Shown one piece after another: positions 51,201-64,000 of a stretch of DNA of 64,000 bases (position 1 is the first letter of the stretch; each line of letters starts with the position of its first letter). This DNA is from Adiantum capillus-veneris (Eukaryota; Streptophyta; Polypodiopsida; Polypodiales; Pteridaceae): contig CM043969.1 of NCBI GenBank assembly GCA_014529385.2, positions 33,866,446 through 33,930,445 on the forward strand, written 5' to 3'. The position numbers and the translations under genes were made by a program. The notes beneath the pieces are model-generated. The model made no database searches and had not been told where the DNA came from. It saw only the letters and a list, made by a program, of their open reading frames with translations.

Positions 51201-54200
51201 TACCGCCATGCATTTTCATGAGAGGTAGACGTGGGAGGGAAAAACAATGGTACCACCCCCCCTAGATTAGGGGAGGTCATGGGAGGGCACGACATGACAG
51301 TTAGGACAGTATGGACTTAAATGTCTCCTTCACATTGGTATTTTTTGCACCTGTTTGCTTGCTATTACACTTTTTGAGGCAGTACCAAGCAAATAAGGGA
51401 AGGCAAACTCTGTTTGATGCACCTGTTTGCTTGGTACTGACCTCAAAAAATTCAAATGATATCTGCTATTACACTTTTCTGAGGTCAGTACCAAGCAAAT
51501 AAGGGAAGGAAAACTCTATTCGATGCACATGTTCGCTGGGTGATGACCTCAAAAAATATAAATGACGTTTGCTATTACACTTTTCTGAGGTCAGTACTAA
51601 GCGAATAAGGGAAGGCAAATGCTTTTCGATGTACCTGTTCGCTTGGTACTGACATCAAAAAATATAATTGATGTATGCTATTACACTTTTTTGAGGTCAG
51701 TACCAAGCGAATAAGGGAAGGCAAATTTTATTTGATGCACTTATTCACTTGGTAGTGACCTTTTCTGAAATCTTAAGTCCCTTGTGCTGACAAATGAAAT
51801 GTCGTTTTCTGTTATGCTATTTGTAGAGATGCCTCGTGCAAAGGCCACGCCTAGAAGGGCAGCAGGTGACTCTTTGAATGCTTAAGCAAGAAGACACCAA
51901 TATGAGGCGCACAGAGGTAGCTGCAAGAGCTGTGAAGGATCAAACGATACATTCAATCCGCTATTACACGTCTTTCTTTCCATGGAGTAGTGCAAGAGAT
52001 TTGCGAGCAGTGGAGAGTCGACATGTGATGGGCCAGCAGTGCACTTCTCTGCCTTCAAGTAATTGTAGAAGACTACCTCGTTGAATTCTTCAGTGATGGA
52101 TATATCCTGGCTGCCCATACACACCACATTACTATCATGCCACGGGATCTTGATACTCTTTGGAGGTTGCGTTTCCGCTACAATGGGTTGCTTCAGCCAG
52201 TACCTATCTAGGATAGTAGAACCATGGATATTCTTACATCCCCCCTCTCCATCCTCGTGCACAATAGACAGAGCCGTCTAGGGCTGAAATAAACAACAGA
52301 AGGACACAATCATGGGTCGAGAGAAACAACACAGATGGGCAAGCTGAGATAGCCGCAGAGGGGTGAGCAAGTCAGGGTGGACCCCAAGGTAGTCATGGAA
52401 GAAACAGAGACAGTTATGGAGGAGCCAGCTAGACCCCAAAATGAGCAAGTCATGAAGGATCTGGAGCCAGTAAGGGATGATGAGGGACATGAGCAGGCCA
52501 AGGTGGACCCCCTAAGGCATTTATAGAGGAACCAATATTGAAGGAAAATGAGCAAGGCATGGAGGATCCGGAGCCTATGCCTGTTAGGGAGAACCCGTGG
52601 CTGTTAGGGAGGAGCCTGAGGCAGCTAGGGATAAAGCTCAAGAAAGGCAAGGGCAAGGCTCTGCTTTACAAGGGCCATCCAATGAGGAGCCTTTATCCCT
52701 GGCTGCATTGAGTAGAACTTGCAAATTAACGAAGAGAATGAAGAGGATTTGCAAGTTCTGCTCAATGCAGCACCTCTGCATGCACAGATACTGCTTCCTG
52801 GAAGGTCAGAGGAGGCCTGCATTTTTCAACCTTGTTCAACAAGACTTCCTGTGCATGCGCAGTTTCACCAACTCCAACGCAACGGATGGGGTCGTCAACA
52901 TTGCTTTGTGGTAATTCTCATGCTCTTTAAAAGTCACGGTTGGTTCATTAAATGGCTCACTACCAATATATGGGTCAATACTAAGCGAGTCAATGGATTA
53001 TGGAATTGGAAAGTTATAATACTCACTCGGTATTGACCCATGTTTTCATGGCAGTCGTCAAGTTTTTCTTTATAAGTCACGCTTGGTTCATTAGATGGCT
53101 CACTACCGCTAAGACATGGGTCAATACCAAGCGAGTCAGTGGCTTATGGAATTTGATAGCTACCCCAGACGCTCGGTATTGACTCATGGGTTTGTGGTAG
53201 TGACAGCCCACTGAAATATCTTAAGTCTAATCTCTGCCATTGATTCATGTTAGGCATGTTGTTGCCCCCTGAGGTTCAAAACAAAACATACATAATAGAT
53301 CCGCTGATATTGCCTATATTGAGGAACAGCAGAGTTTCCTTTTTGGCTCTCATGGGCTGGTATAGCAGAGTCAATTTTGATCTAGCGTGCTTTTTGGTCA
53401 CTGCATACAATCAATCGTGAGTTTTTTCTTGCCTTGTAAAAACCATGTTGCATTTAGAATCTTTCTCCTCATCTTTGATGGTTTTGGTGTAGTGATCATT
53501 GGAGTCTGTTGTTATTTGACATTGAAGATAAGATTGTTTACTATGAAAACTCCGCGCAAAGCAGGGCGTTTCACGGTCATGTAAAAACATAAGGCACATC
53601 TGGGTACATTTGGAAGTTGTGTCTCTTTGTAATTTGTTGCTGACTCAAGTGTTTATGTATGTAGTGCCGCGAAAAAACTTGTATGTTGTGTAGAGCATGG
53701 TTTGCTAGAACATGATCTAGGGAATACCATCTGGCACGAACGAGTAGCCGTGCCCACGCAGATTCATGACTATAGCTATGGATGGCGAACTTGTTTGAAT
53801 GCCTTGTTGCTCCTCATTAAAAGTTTGGATGTACCGAACATAAGTAATCGTGTCGTTTCATTGCTTGCTACAAGTTTGTATTAAAAGAAGCACCATCTTT
53901 ACTTAGTTTCCTATTATCATGCTTCTAGAGAAACTTCAATTACATAACTACACCCCCAACGATGTGCGACATTTTTCTGTAATGGCCATCTAGCATATTA
54001 TAATCTTGGTAAACAGACGTACAAGAGAGGAACGGGCGAGAGCTGAGGAGTTCCAATAGACTCGCATTCACGAAATGATGCAGAGCTACAATTAGACTCA
54101 AGAAGACATTCTAAATATGCAAGAAGCAGTAAATCAATATTATGTGGATGCCGCAGAAGTAGAGGAATGGACTACATATTGATGGCAAGAGCAAGAACAG

Positions 54201-57200
54201 AGGGAAACTTCATAGGTGCAAGATGCATGGGAAGCCATGGAAGAGGCCCATGATTTTGAACGACGCAAAAGGATGCTCGAGACCAGCGTCCCCAGAGGCA
54301 AAAGTAGCGACAACCGGAGCAGAGGGCAGGGGAGCGGTGGCAACAACAACTGGGGGAGAGGGCAGGGGACCAGTGGAAGCAACCGGGGGAGAGGACAGGG
54401 GACCAATGTCACAAACCGGGGGAGAGGACAGTAGCAGGAAAAGGGATCAATAACTTGTATAAATCTTGACAGAAACAACACAATTTGTAAAGTTTTGAGA
54501 CAATGAAAAGTGTACTTTTTAAAACATTGTTTGACCGCCACAAATTGTTTTTGTATTAGTCATTTTGAAGAGTACATCATGGTTTGCATGGCATCAAAGC
54601 TCATTGCGTACACAAGGTACGTGACCTAGCTTTTGGTGGAAGCAATTAAGTGAAGTGTATTTGTGAGTGAGTCCTTGCACAATGTTGTTTTCTCCTTGCG
54701 TCTTGGAATCTGAAAGAAGAAAAAGTTAGATTCCGTCTTAATGTATTAAAGACAATCAAAATTCATCCATTTACTAAGCACCTTTCTATTGTTGAGACTG
54801 AATGCATACAATTCCGAAAAAAGTGGAAGTTCTTCACATGTAAGATCTACCCTAAGCTGCGCAAGAGTTGTACTTGACATTGTCTCCATCACAGTAAGTA
54901 GGCTGTCTTGAAAGTAGAGCTCCATTGATAAAGGTTTGTTCTCGAGGCTAGACTCTGTATCTTGGTCGAGTGGAACAAGCTGCCCACTAAGAAGATGATA
55001 TCTAAAATAGTAAAACGACACTATGAAATTTTGAGAGCTTATAATGAAGTTGCAAATTATGGATTCTTTTGCATGCAAAATACAAATTTTGCTCTGTGAT
55101 TGTTTCCTATCCCAATTATCATCTAAAAAGTCCAAACAGCTCTCAGACTTGCAAATGAACATTGTTGTGGTAGTTCTAATTTTCTCATCGAAGAAAAAAT
55201 CTACAAACACTTCAAGAGACATAAATAGTGCGAGCCGAACTATTTTTGTGGTAATTGAATACTTGAGGGACTTTTGTATATCCTAAAACAACTTATTCCT
55301 AAAGCTTTCACTAGTTTGCGAAGCTGGCAAAGACCAATCTTTACTGTCAAAGGATGGAACTGACAAAGGAGCTACACGACCCCAACCAATGGAAGTTCTC
55401 GGTTCCACATATGAAATATCATAAAAGAATATTCCATTATCTGCAAGTTCCTTGTGTTGTCTTCCTCGGTACATTTGCTCACCAATAAATGCATGGAAAG
55501 CATCAAAAATCCCAACTATGCTCTCAACTGGTTGCCAATCTATCCTATTCGATGGATAAATATCTGAAAGGTACCAAAGATGATATCCACCACTTAACCT
55601 TTGAATATAATCATGCACTACGTGAGATGCTCAAAATAACTTACCGTTAGGTCGATGCCTTGGAAAACTTGGAGGAGATGTTTGCAACCTTAAGTCTGCA
55701 TGCTGGAAAGCACGTTGTATGAGGACCTCTTTCACCCGCTTGCTTTGTGCACACACTTTAAACTCTTTAACTTGTCCCTTGAAAGCCTCCACAAAATCAT
55801 TACGTTGCCTCTTCTTCCTCCTCCTAGTTTGCAGTAGAACCCAACTTCCAATAGTTATTCGAGATGGTATCCATGCTTGATCATCTGTAGTATAACTGTT
55901 AAAAATGCTAACAAAGTCAATGGTAGTGCTAGGCCTTCAAGAAGTAGTCATGGTGTGCACTAGAATACATAGAAAGGTTAGCACAAATATGAAAAAGGGA
56001 AGAAGTTTTGAGAGGGAAGTAGAGCTACTCCAAGCCATATTTGGACGGGAACATAGATACTAGATAGAGTCTTCAATGAAAGTTCGGAAATTCCTCGATA
56101 CAGAGTTAATACGACTTATGGCATTTATGCTTTGAAAGCGTGAAATTGTGCAATTTAATGAACAAAAATAATATTTTCTTCCTTTTTTCTAAAAGATCTT
56201 GGCTCCAAAATGTCAATTTTCAACGTAACGTTAGTCTCTTCCTCATTGGTCGAGCGCCACTCTCTCTCTCTAGAACTGAAAGGCCCAAAAGTGAGTCCAA
56301 CTTTCTCCTAACGTATGGCAGTTTCCGCAACTCAACATACATCCACTGTCAACAATACTACAAGGTGCAGTATACGCACTCAAACAGGCACCAAACAAAA
56401 TGTGCAAGAAGTAAACAAATCCCTACGGGGAGTAAAACCGCTCTCAAAAGAGCTCAAGCACTATCAAAAGTTCCAAAGCAATGCATATGCGCATCAAGTA
56501 CTCCCACAGAAATCTGTGCTGATGCAAAACACTGCAGCATGTAAGAAACCTCGATGTCTTGTATGTATGCAAGAACCTGTGAGGAGATGGATGCCTGAAA
56601 AACTTGAGACAATGTCGATGCCAAAAAGTGCGATTGTCCGAAGATGGAATGCTTTGCAAACCTCCGACGAGCAGGGCAGGTACGGACAAGTGGGAAAAAT
56701 GGGATCAATGGGTACGCTTGTAAAGCTCAAGCTGTGAGGCATGCCGGTCTTTTCGGTTTGCCATTCGGAGCTCAGACGGGCAAGTTATGGCATGTGAAAT
56801 ATTTGCAAGGGGTCAGGTACGTGCTCACTGGGCCACATGGTAGGCGTGCTGACATAAGTTTTTTGAGCTCGCGAAGGTTTTGGAAAGTTGCATGCGACAT
56901 GGGGAGCTAGCCAAAATTTATGGAATGTCGATTGGAATCAAAGACATTGCAATACGCATAGTTCAAACTAGCAGGCAATCATGATGAAAAGAGATTGGAT
57001 GGTTTTTTCCATTTTCGGACATGTTGTCCAAGACTAGCATGACATACAGTGGTGGACAAGGGCTGGAATTTGGAATTAGTACGGGGAAATTCTCATGTGA
57101 CGTGATCGGGAAAACTCATTTGGCGAATTTTGAGCGCATGGAGCACTGATGTCATGGGAATCCTATATTGTAGTTCCTGCTTTATAAGTGAAATAGTGGC

Positions 57201-60200
57201 TTCACTTTTGGGGAGGAAAAAAATAAAAACAAGAAGACAAGAAGTAAAGTCCCAAGCTAAGAGAGAAAAGGATAAAGGAAGGTGATGGAGATCCAAAAGA
57301 CACTAGCCCCGGCGCTACTACAAAAAGAGTCTTTTTTTTAGAAAGCTTGGGGAAAAAAAAAGGGAAGAAAGAAGAAAGAGGGGCGACATGTTTTGAAGAG
57401 TTTTTTTGGGCTTGAGAATTTTTTTGGGACGGGGAGAGAAAGAAGAAGCATTGGAAGAAGAGAAAGGCCCCGAGGAATTGGTGATCGAAGGTGTGGACGA
57501 GGGAAGTCGCCAAAGCGGCAGTAGGTGGTGGAGCGTCGTACAACAGCTTGGAAGTGAAAACACCGGACCCTGAGAAGGATGATGACAGTTGAAGACACGA
57601 TTGGTGGTTTTGGATCGAGGGAAGTGTCGGCCCAATAGCGGCGAGCTTCTTTGGGAGCCCCCTACATAGAGGGTTGTGCTAGGTAGTGAAGGAATGTTTT
57701 TTTCTTCCCTGGGAGTAGCCAAGGTCATGGCGTTTCAAAGGTTGTAATGGTCTTTTTTGAGTCAAGATTGCACCCGTTTTGCATCGTGCGGTGTTGATTT
57801 CCCCCTCCCCTTTTCTCTTTCTCTGGCTCTCGTTCGTGTCGTGCGGTGTCGGCAGTATGGAATTGTGTGTGCCCCCCCGAACCGACAACATGTGTGTGTG
57901 CATAGAGAGAGTGAGTAAGAGGATTCGTGTGGGTTGAGAGGGTCGAGATCAATAGCAGTGGTGTGTGCGTGTGGGTGGGTGATCTTGTTGGTGGTAGGTG
58001 CATCGGGTAGAGTGCAAGCGAGGCCCTGCTAATGAAAGTTGTTTTTTTTAAAGGTGTTTCTGAGAGGACAGGGGTGTTGTGAATACCCTGAGCTATATAG
58101 GGGCAGTTGTTTGTGTGTCGGGTGTGTTCCCCATTCCCCCTCTCCATCTTCTGGTGCCCCCACGGAGGAGCACACTGATTGCTGCCAGTTAAGTGAAGAG
58201 AATCAGTTTTTGGTCTTGGTGAACATGGCATCTTGAAGCTATGGGCCGATTTTCACAGGTGAAGAGAATCTTGATGAGTGGGTTGCAGACTTTGAGCTGT
58301 GTATGTTGTTGTTGCGTATGTCGAACGAGGACTGCAAGATGTAGACATTTCCTTTCGTGGTGCACGGGAAGGCAAACGTATGGTACGAAGCTTTAGAAGG
58401 TGAGCCGAGGCATGCTTGGCCGGCTCTACGAGCGCGTTTCTACATGATTTTCGTTAAGAGGCATTGCCAGTCGAGATGGATGCCAAACTGAAGTCACTCA
58501 AACAGGATGTAAGTGAGAGTTCAACTTGTTTTGGATCATTTTGAAGTGTGTTGGGCAAAGTTAGCGGGTGCCATGCAATTGGCCAATGGTGACTACTTCA
58601 AACTGTATAAATTCATGGCATGTCTACATCCTAAAGTGAGGGAGAAAGTGGATTTTGAGAGCCCAGAAAACTATAATGGTGCAGTTGCCATCACAAAGGC
58701 AAAAGGCAAGAAAATCAAAAAGAAGATTGAACAGGGTGTGTTGGGTTATGAAGTGGTGGTCCAACCTCAGGGTCTGAGGGATGTTGTTCATGATGAGAAC
58801 CATGCAAATCAAGGTGTAGTTGTTGTGCCACAAAATTGGGTGTGAACCGTGCAACATTTGTCTTAGCAAATGCAAGAATTGCGGCTAAGCGTGATAGATA
58901 GAGGTCAACCAAGAGGAGCAAGGGGCACGGCAAGGCAACTGCCTGGCCGGTGTTACAATTGCGGTGAACAAGGACACTATGCACCGGATTGACCTCATCC
59001 GCTAAGAGAAAGAGGCAATATTTATCCATTGTTTGGCAGAGGTAGAGGCCAAGCATAGCTCAATGGCCCGAGGGAGCAGGTAGTCGAAAATCAGGTGTTG
59101 CCAGCTCCTCTAGATGGTGGTGAAGTCCCTAGGGTGAATATCATTAGAGTGGATAATCAGGCTATTGAAGTCTTGGCCAACAAAAGAGCAAGGATGGAAA
59201 GAGAGATAGAAACCGAGCAGGAGACGAGGGCTCGTAAAGGTAAAGAGAAAGTGTACAAAGGCAAGGAGAAACCAGAAACTAGCAAGAAGGGAAGACATCA
59301 AAAAATCAAGCAAGAAGACTTTTAGCTAGGGCGCGGCTACCCCGAATATGACGTGGTAAGCGATGTTCAAAATCAAAAGGCTAACATTACCTTTGGTCAG
59401 CAGTTGGCTTTAAAAATCCCAAGCTATGAAGATAGTGGTCTACAAGTGTTAGCACGAGGCTACCAAAGGCTAAGGGAAATGTGTATGCAATACAAAACAT
59501 GGCATTGAGAGTGGGTAGCCCGACGGATGTCCTTCCTCTAGTGGATGTGGTCATTGAAAAAAGGATGCAAGTTCAGGCCTATATAGATGGCGGAGCACAG
59601 GTTTGTGTCATGACGGAGGCTGCTATGAAGGCAACAGGGGTCAAAGAAGTAGCTAAATCAAATGTATGCATGATGATGGCTAACCATACCAAAGCCAGGT
59701 GTTTGGGCGTGGCTCAAGACGTAAGAGTGAAAGTGATGGGCATTGAGTGCCTAATCGATTTCTTTGTGATGAAAGTGGGTGAAAATGCTTATCCAATCAT
59801 CTTGGGTAGTCCATGGCTACTCGCAATAGAGGCTAAGCAGGATTGGCAGATCAGGGTGCTCACCTTGCCGGACAAAGAGAGAGGGAGACATGTGGTGCTT
59901 GATTTGAAGACCAAAGAGATCCGTTTTCACCCTGTGGCAAAAAAAATACAAAGATGACACGACAAGCTATGAGTATGAGACTGAGACGGCCTATGATGAG
60001 GTCTACAGAGATATTGAGGAAGAGGAAAGCAAGGATGATATGCTAAAGATAGATGTCGACTTGTTTGGGGTCACTGTTGAAGGCTCCCATGTAAAAGGAG
60101 AGGTGCAGCCCACAGGTTCATGGCATAGGTGTGGAGGAGGTAACTTCTATTCTAAGCAAAGATTTGACCAAGAAAGAAAGCGCAGGCTATGTTGAGCTGT

Positions 60201-63200
60201 GTGCCTCTTTTTCAAATTTATTTGCGACGAAGTACAAGGATCTACGAGGAGCAAAGGGTGCAGAGCACAAGATAGTTTTTAAAGAAGGGTGCAAACCAAA
60301 GGCGCAGAAGCTAAGGAGGTTAGGGGCGATTCAAAAGGAGGCAAGAGATAACCAATTGTTAGATGCAGGTATCATATACCCCGTGAAGAAGTCGGAGTGG
60401 GTCTCTTCCATGGTTATCACCCCTAAGAAGAATGGAAAATGGAGGGTGTGCGTCGATTACAAGCCATTGAATGCGGCGACCAAGAGAAACCACTACCCGC
60501 TGCCGTTCCAAGATGAAATCTTAAATTAGGTGGTAGGTCATGAGAGGTACTCTATTATGGATGGATTTTCAGGGTACTTTCAGATAGGGATTGCTCTTGA
60601 AGACCAGTTAAAGACGACATTTATCTCTCTATCGGGGTGCTTTGCCTATCGCATGATGCTCTTTGGTTTAGTGAATGCCTATGCCACCTTCCAAGACTGG
60701 ATAAATAGGGTGTTTGGTCCCTACTTGGGCAGGTTCTGTACAGTGTTCATGGATGACATTGGATGTTATAGCTCAAGGGCGGATCATTTGTCAAAGCTCC
60801 AGCTATGTTTTCTTAGGTTGGATGAAGAAGGAGGTCAGTTAAACCCTAAGAAGTGCAAGCTAGCACACCCTCAAGTGTAGTTGCTAGGTCATGTGGTGTC
60901 ACAAAATTCAAATGAGGCAGATCAAGAAAAGGTCAAGGCGCTAGTCTTGATGGAGCCTCCCTCTAGTGCGCAAGGTTTGGCCTCCTTTGTACATCAGCTA
61001 AAGTACTTGTTGTGTTTTTTTTGGATGCTGTCACAGTATGTGTATCCTCTCCAAAAGAGGGCTCAACAGGTGCATGGATTTGAATGGGATGAAGATGCTC
61101 AAGAAGCTTTTGACAGAGTGAAATAAATTTTGTGTCATCTTCCATCTGTGTGCCCTCCAAGCCAAGAGGATGATTTATATGTGGCAATGACGGTAGGTAC
61201 TGTGGCTATTGGAGCGGTGTTACTGCAGAAGGTAGGAATAAGCTATAAGCATATCTACTTTGAAAGCAGGGTGATAAGTCCTGGAGAGGTGACTTACACT
61301 GAAGCGGAGCAGTGGGTCATGGCATTGGTTTTGGCTTGTAGAAAGCTCAAACTGCACCTCATTGTGTGTAAGTTTTATGTGTTGACGGCTAACAATCTGT
61401 TGCCTGAAGTAGTGTTACACTTAAAGCCAAGGAAGCAAATCATGAAGTGGATGATAGAGTTGCAAGAATTTGAGTACGAGTTCAAAATTGACCATACAAG
61501 TTGATCGCATTTGGCGGACATTTTGGTCAGCAAAGCCGTAGATTTGCCAATTTATCCAAGAGTGGTACGAGATGAAGCCAAATAGGACCTGATGGGAGCT
61601 TTTACCATGTGGTTTGATGGTGCATATCGGAGGGTGATAAAGAAAGCTGGTGGAGGTGTGGTGATACACGATCCACAGTAATCTTCTCAAAAGACTATGA
61701 TTTGGAGGATGTTCATGCCACCAATGAAGCAGAATATCTCGCCCTCCATCTAGGTTTGAAACAATGCATCGAGTTCGGAATTTCCAGGTTGGTGGTCAAA
61801 GGTGATGCCTTATTGGTCATCAAGCAATTGTTAGGCCAGTGGCAGGTAAACCAAGATTCCTTAAAGCATTGGTTCTTTGCCATCAAAAAAACTATTGAAG
61901 TTATTTAGGGATATCCAGTTCAAGCATGTGAAGAGAGAGCACAACCAAGTGGCAGACCAGCTAGCAGGCAGTAAGTTGCAGGTACATGTCGCAGGTATAT
62001 ATGTGGCCCCGTCCACATACACAAGTAGGGAGTCATTGAAGGAGGTGGAAGAGTTTTTGAGTACTGGGCAGTGTCCTCAAGGTTTGTCTAAACTACAGAG
62101 AAGGAGGGTAGTTCAAAAAGCTCGCAAAGTTACATTAGTAGGTGAAGCCCTAATGACCTATGGCAGAGACGGGGTGCTGAGGAGAGTGCTCTATAAAGAA
62201 GAGATTAACTTGGTACTAGAGCAATTCCATGAGGAGAGCGGACACCAGGGGAAAGGTCAAGTACTGTTTTGAGTGTTGAGAGCGGGTTCTTGGTGGCCTT
62301 CAATAGTGAAGGATGTGCACTATTGGTGCAAGACCTGCCATGAATGCCAGACTATAGGAGAGAGGCGTTTGACGGTTGAGTCCCAGGGAGCGATTGTTGC
62401 TCAAAATGATTTCAAGAAGTGGGGTTTGGATGCCATTGGTCCACTCCCTAAGTCTACAAGTGGTAAGAAATATGTTGTACCTCACCAGGTGGGTCGAGGC
62501 CAAAGCTTTGAAGGAGGTAAATGCACAGGTTGTGGCCCACTTTGTTTTCGATAACATTTGTTTCCATTTTGGAGTGCCATGGGTACTCATTCTTGAGAGA
62601 GGGCAAGGGTTCAGAAGCAAGCTTATGCAAACATTGGTGGAAAAACTAAAGATCCAGCATCGGTTTCCCTCGCCTTATCATCCCCAATGCAATGGTCTTG
62701 TGGAGAGTGCCAATGGACAAATCATCAAAATGCTCATGAGAGTATGTGTATAAGCAGGAGACAGAATGGGAGATCAATCTAGAGAAGTGCATATGGGCCT
62801 ACAAAACGTCCTACAAAGTGGTGACCAACTTTACTCCATTTCAATTGGTTTATGGTAAGGAGGCAGTGCTGGCAGTGCTTTGAAAGGTATGTGGCGCATC
62901 AACGCCACTCCACAAGCTGTCTTACAAGATAGGATTGTTGGCCTTGAGGCATTGTAGATGGATAGAGAAGCAGCAGTAGACTACTACGTGAAGCAGCGGG
63001 AAAGGCGAACGGCCAAAGTCAATGAGAGTCTGCCAGAAAAAAAGATAGAAGAAGGGGATCTAGTAATGAAATATGAGAGCTACTTGGACTTCACCTTCCA
63101 AAAGAAGTTCAAAAAGAAATGGACAAGTCCATACAAATTACAAAAGGCCTTTTTAAATGGGACCTATCAGTTGGTGAGAGTTAATGTAAGCTTCTCAGGC

Positions 63201-64000
63201 ACAGGGTAAATGGTGTACGACTCAAGTTGTACTTTGATAGGGGAGTGGTGCCCGATGTGAATCAAATTGTGAACAGGGGGGTTGGGCAACCCACCTAAAA
63301 GGGCTCAAAAGTAAGAGACATACAATTTTGTACATATTATACATATTCTACATATGGTGTTGTGTTTTCCAGTGTGCTTGAGTGTTTGCAGAGTATTGCA
63401 AGTTTCAAGTTCAATAAAGCTACTTTTGGTTGAACATGAATGTTCAAAATGGGGGTGGGCAATGATGGTGCAACCAAAGTTGGTCTACGAAGGGAAGTGC
63501 TCTATGGCAAGCTATGGGTGCTAACACGCGCATGGCAAAGGGCTAAAGCAGGAACGAAGGCCTTGGGAGAGCATGTCGTGGCAGAAGTGTATGTCTAATG
63601 CGGTTTCTTAGGCCAAAAAAGGCCCCAGAATGGTCCAGGTGGAATAGCAGATAAAGGTGCCCGGAATGCTGAGTTAGTGTTCTAAAATGTGATGTTTAAG
63701 ATGCTCTATGAGCCTGTCCAGACGGTTCGTCAAACGGAGTCCCGATGTGAAAGTTATGATTGTCCGAAGATGGAATGATTTGCAAATCTCCGACGAGCAA
63801 GGCAGGTACAAACAAGTGGGCAAAAATGGGATCAATGGGTACGCTGGTAAAGATCAAGTTGTGAGGCATGCCGGTCTTTTTGGTTTGCCATTCGGAGCTC
63901 AGACGGGCAAGTTATGGTCTGTGGAATATTTGCAAGGGGTCGGGTACATGCTCACCGAGCCACATGGTAGACACGCTGACAGAAGTTTATCGAGCTCGCA

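Overview
The window looks like repeat-filled nuclear DNA of a land plant. The evidence is plant-type Ty3/gypsy elements with two RNase H domains, Ty1/copia elements with an initiator-Met primer site, CACTA transposons with Transposase_21/DUF4218/DUF4216-type proteins, and long CT/GA, CA and AT microsatellites. I cannot name the species; the abundance of old nested elements suggests a large genome such as a fern, lycophyte or gymnosperm, but this is a guess. I found no intact host gene, no tRNA or rRNA gene and no CRISPR array. Almost every coding stretch belongs to a mobile element, and nearly all are broken by stops or frameshifts.

Layout, left half. 1-451 is low-complexity DNA. 452-3031 is a truncated CACTA copy (A, plus strand) carrying a 1.34-kb TTAA-flanked insertion that resembles a non-autonomous piggyBac element. 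3032-16739 is a second CACTA copy (B, minus strand) interrupted by gypsy-1 (8269-16571). From 16740 to about 31900 lies a minus-strand gypsy element (gypsy-3). It is cut on its left by CACTA B, split by a 3.6-kb segment (about 18060-21640) with exon-like fragments, a MITE-like element and perfect palindromes, and split again by CACTA C (22061-28691), which still has both CACTACAACA ends.

Layout, right half. A small gypsy remnant lies at 32163-32850. Copia-1 (minus) occupies 33905-43219, with a leader that runs on to 43690. It is interrupted by copia-2 (36973-42214), a young element with 322-bp LTRs and a perfect ACTCG target duplication. The leader is interrupted by a large terminal-inverted-repeat element, here called D (about 43688-56312), and resumes beyond it. 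The last 7.5 kb is gypsy-2 (plus strand, 5' LTR ending at 58146, 3' LTR running off the window).

The most interesting object is D: 12.6 kb, perfect 30-bp terminal inverted repeats, a spliced transposase-like gene on the plus strand, a second multi-exon gene of unknown function on the minus strand, and several families of hairpin-forming repeats that share the core ACCAAGCGAATA. I could not assign it to a named superfamily.
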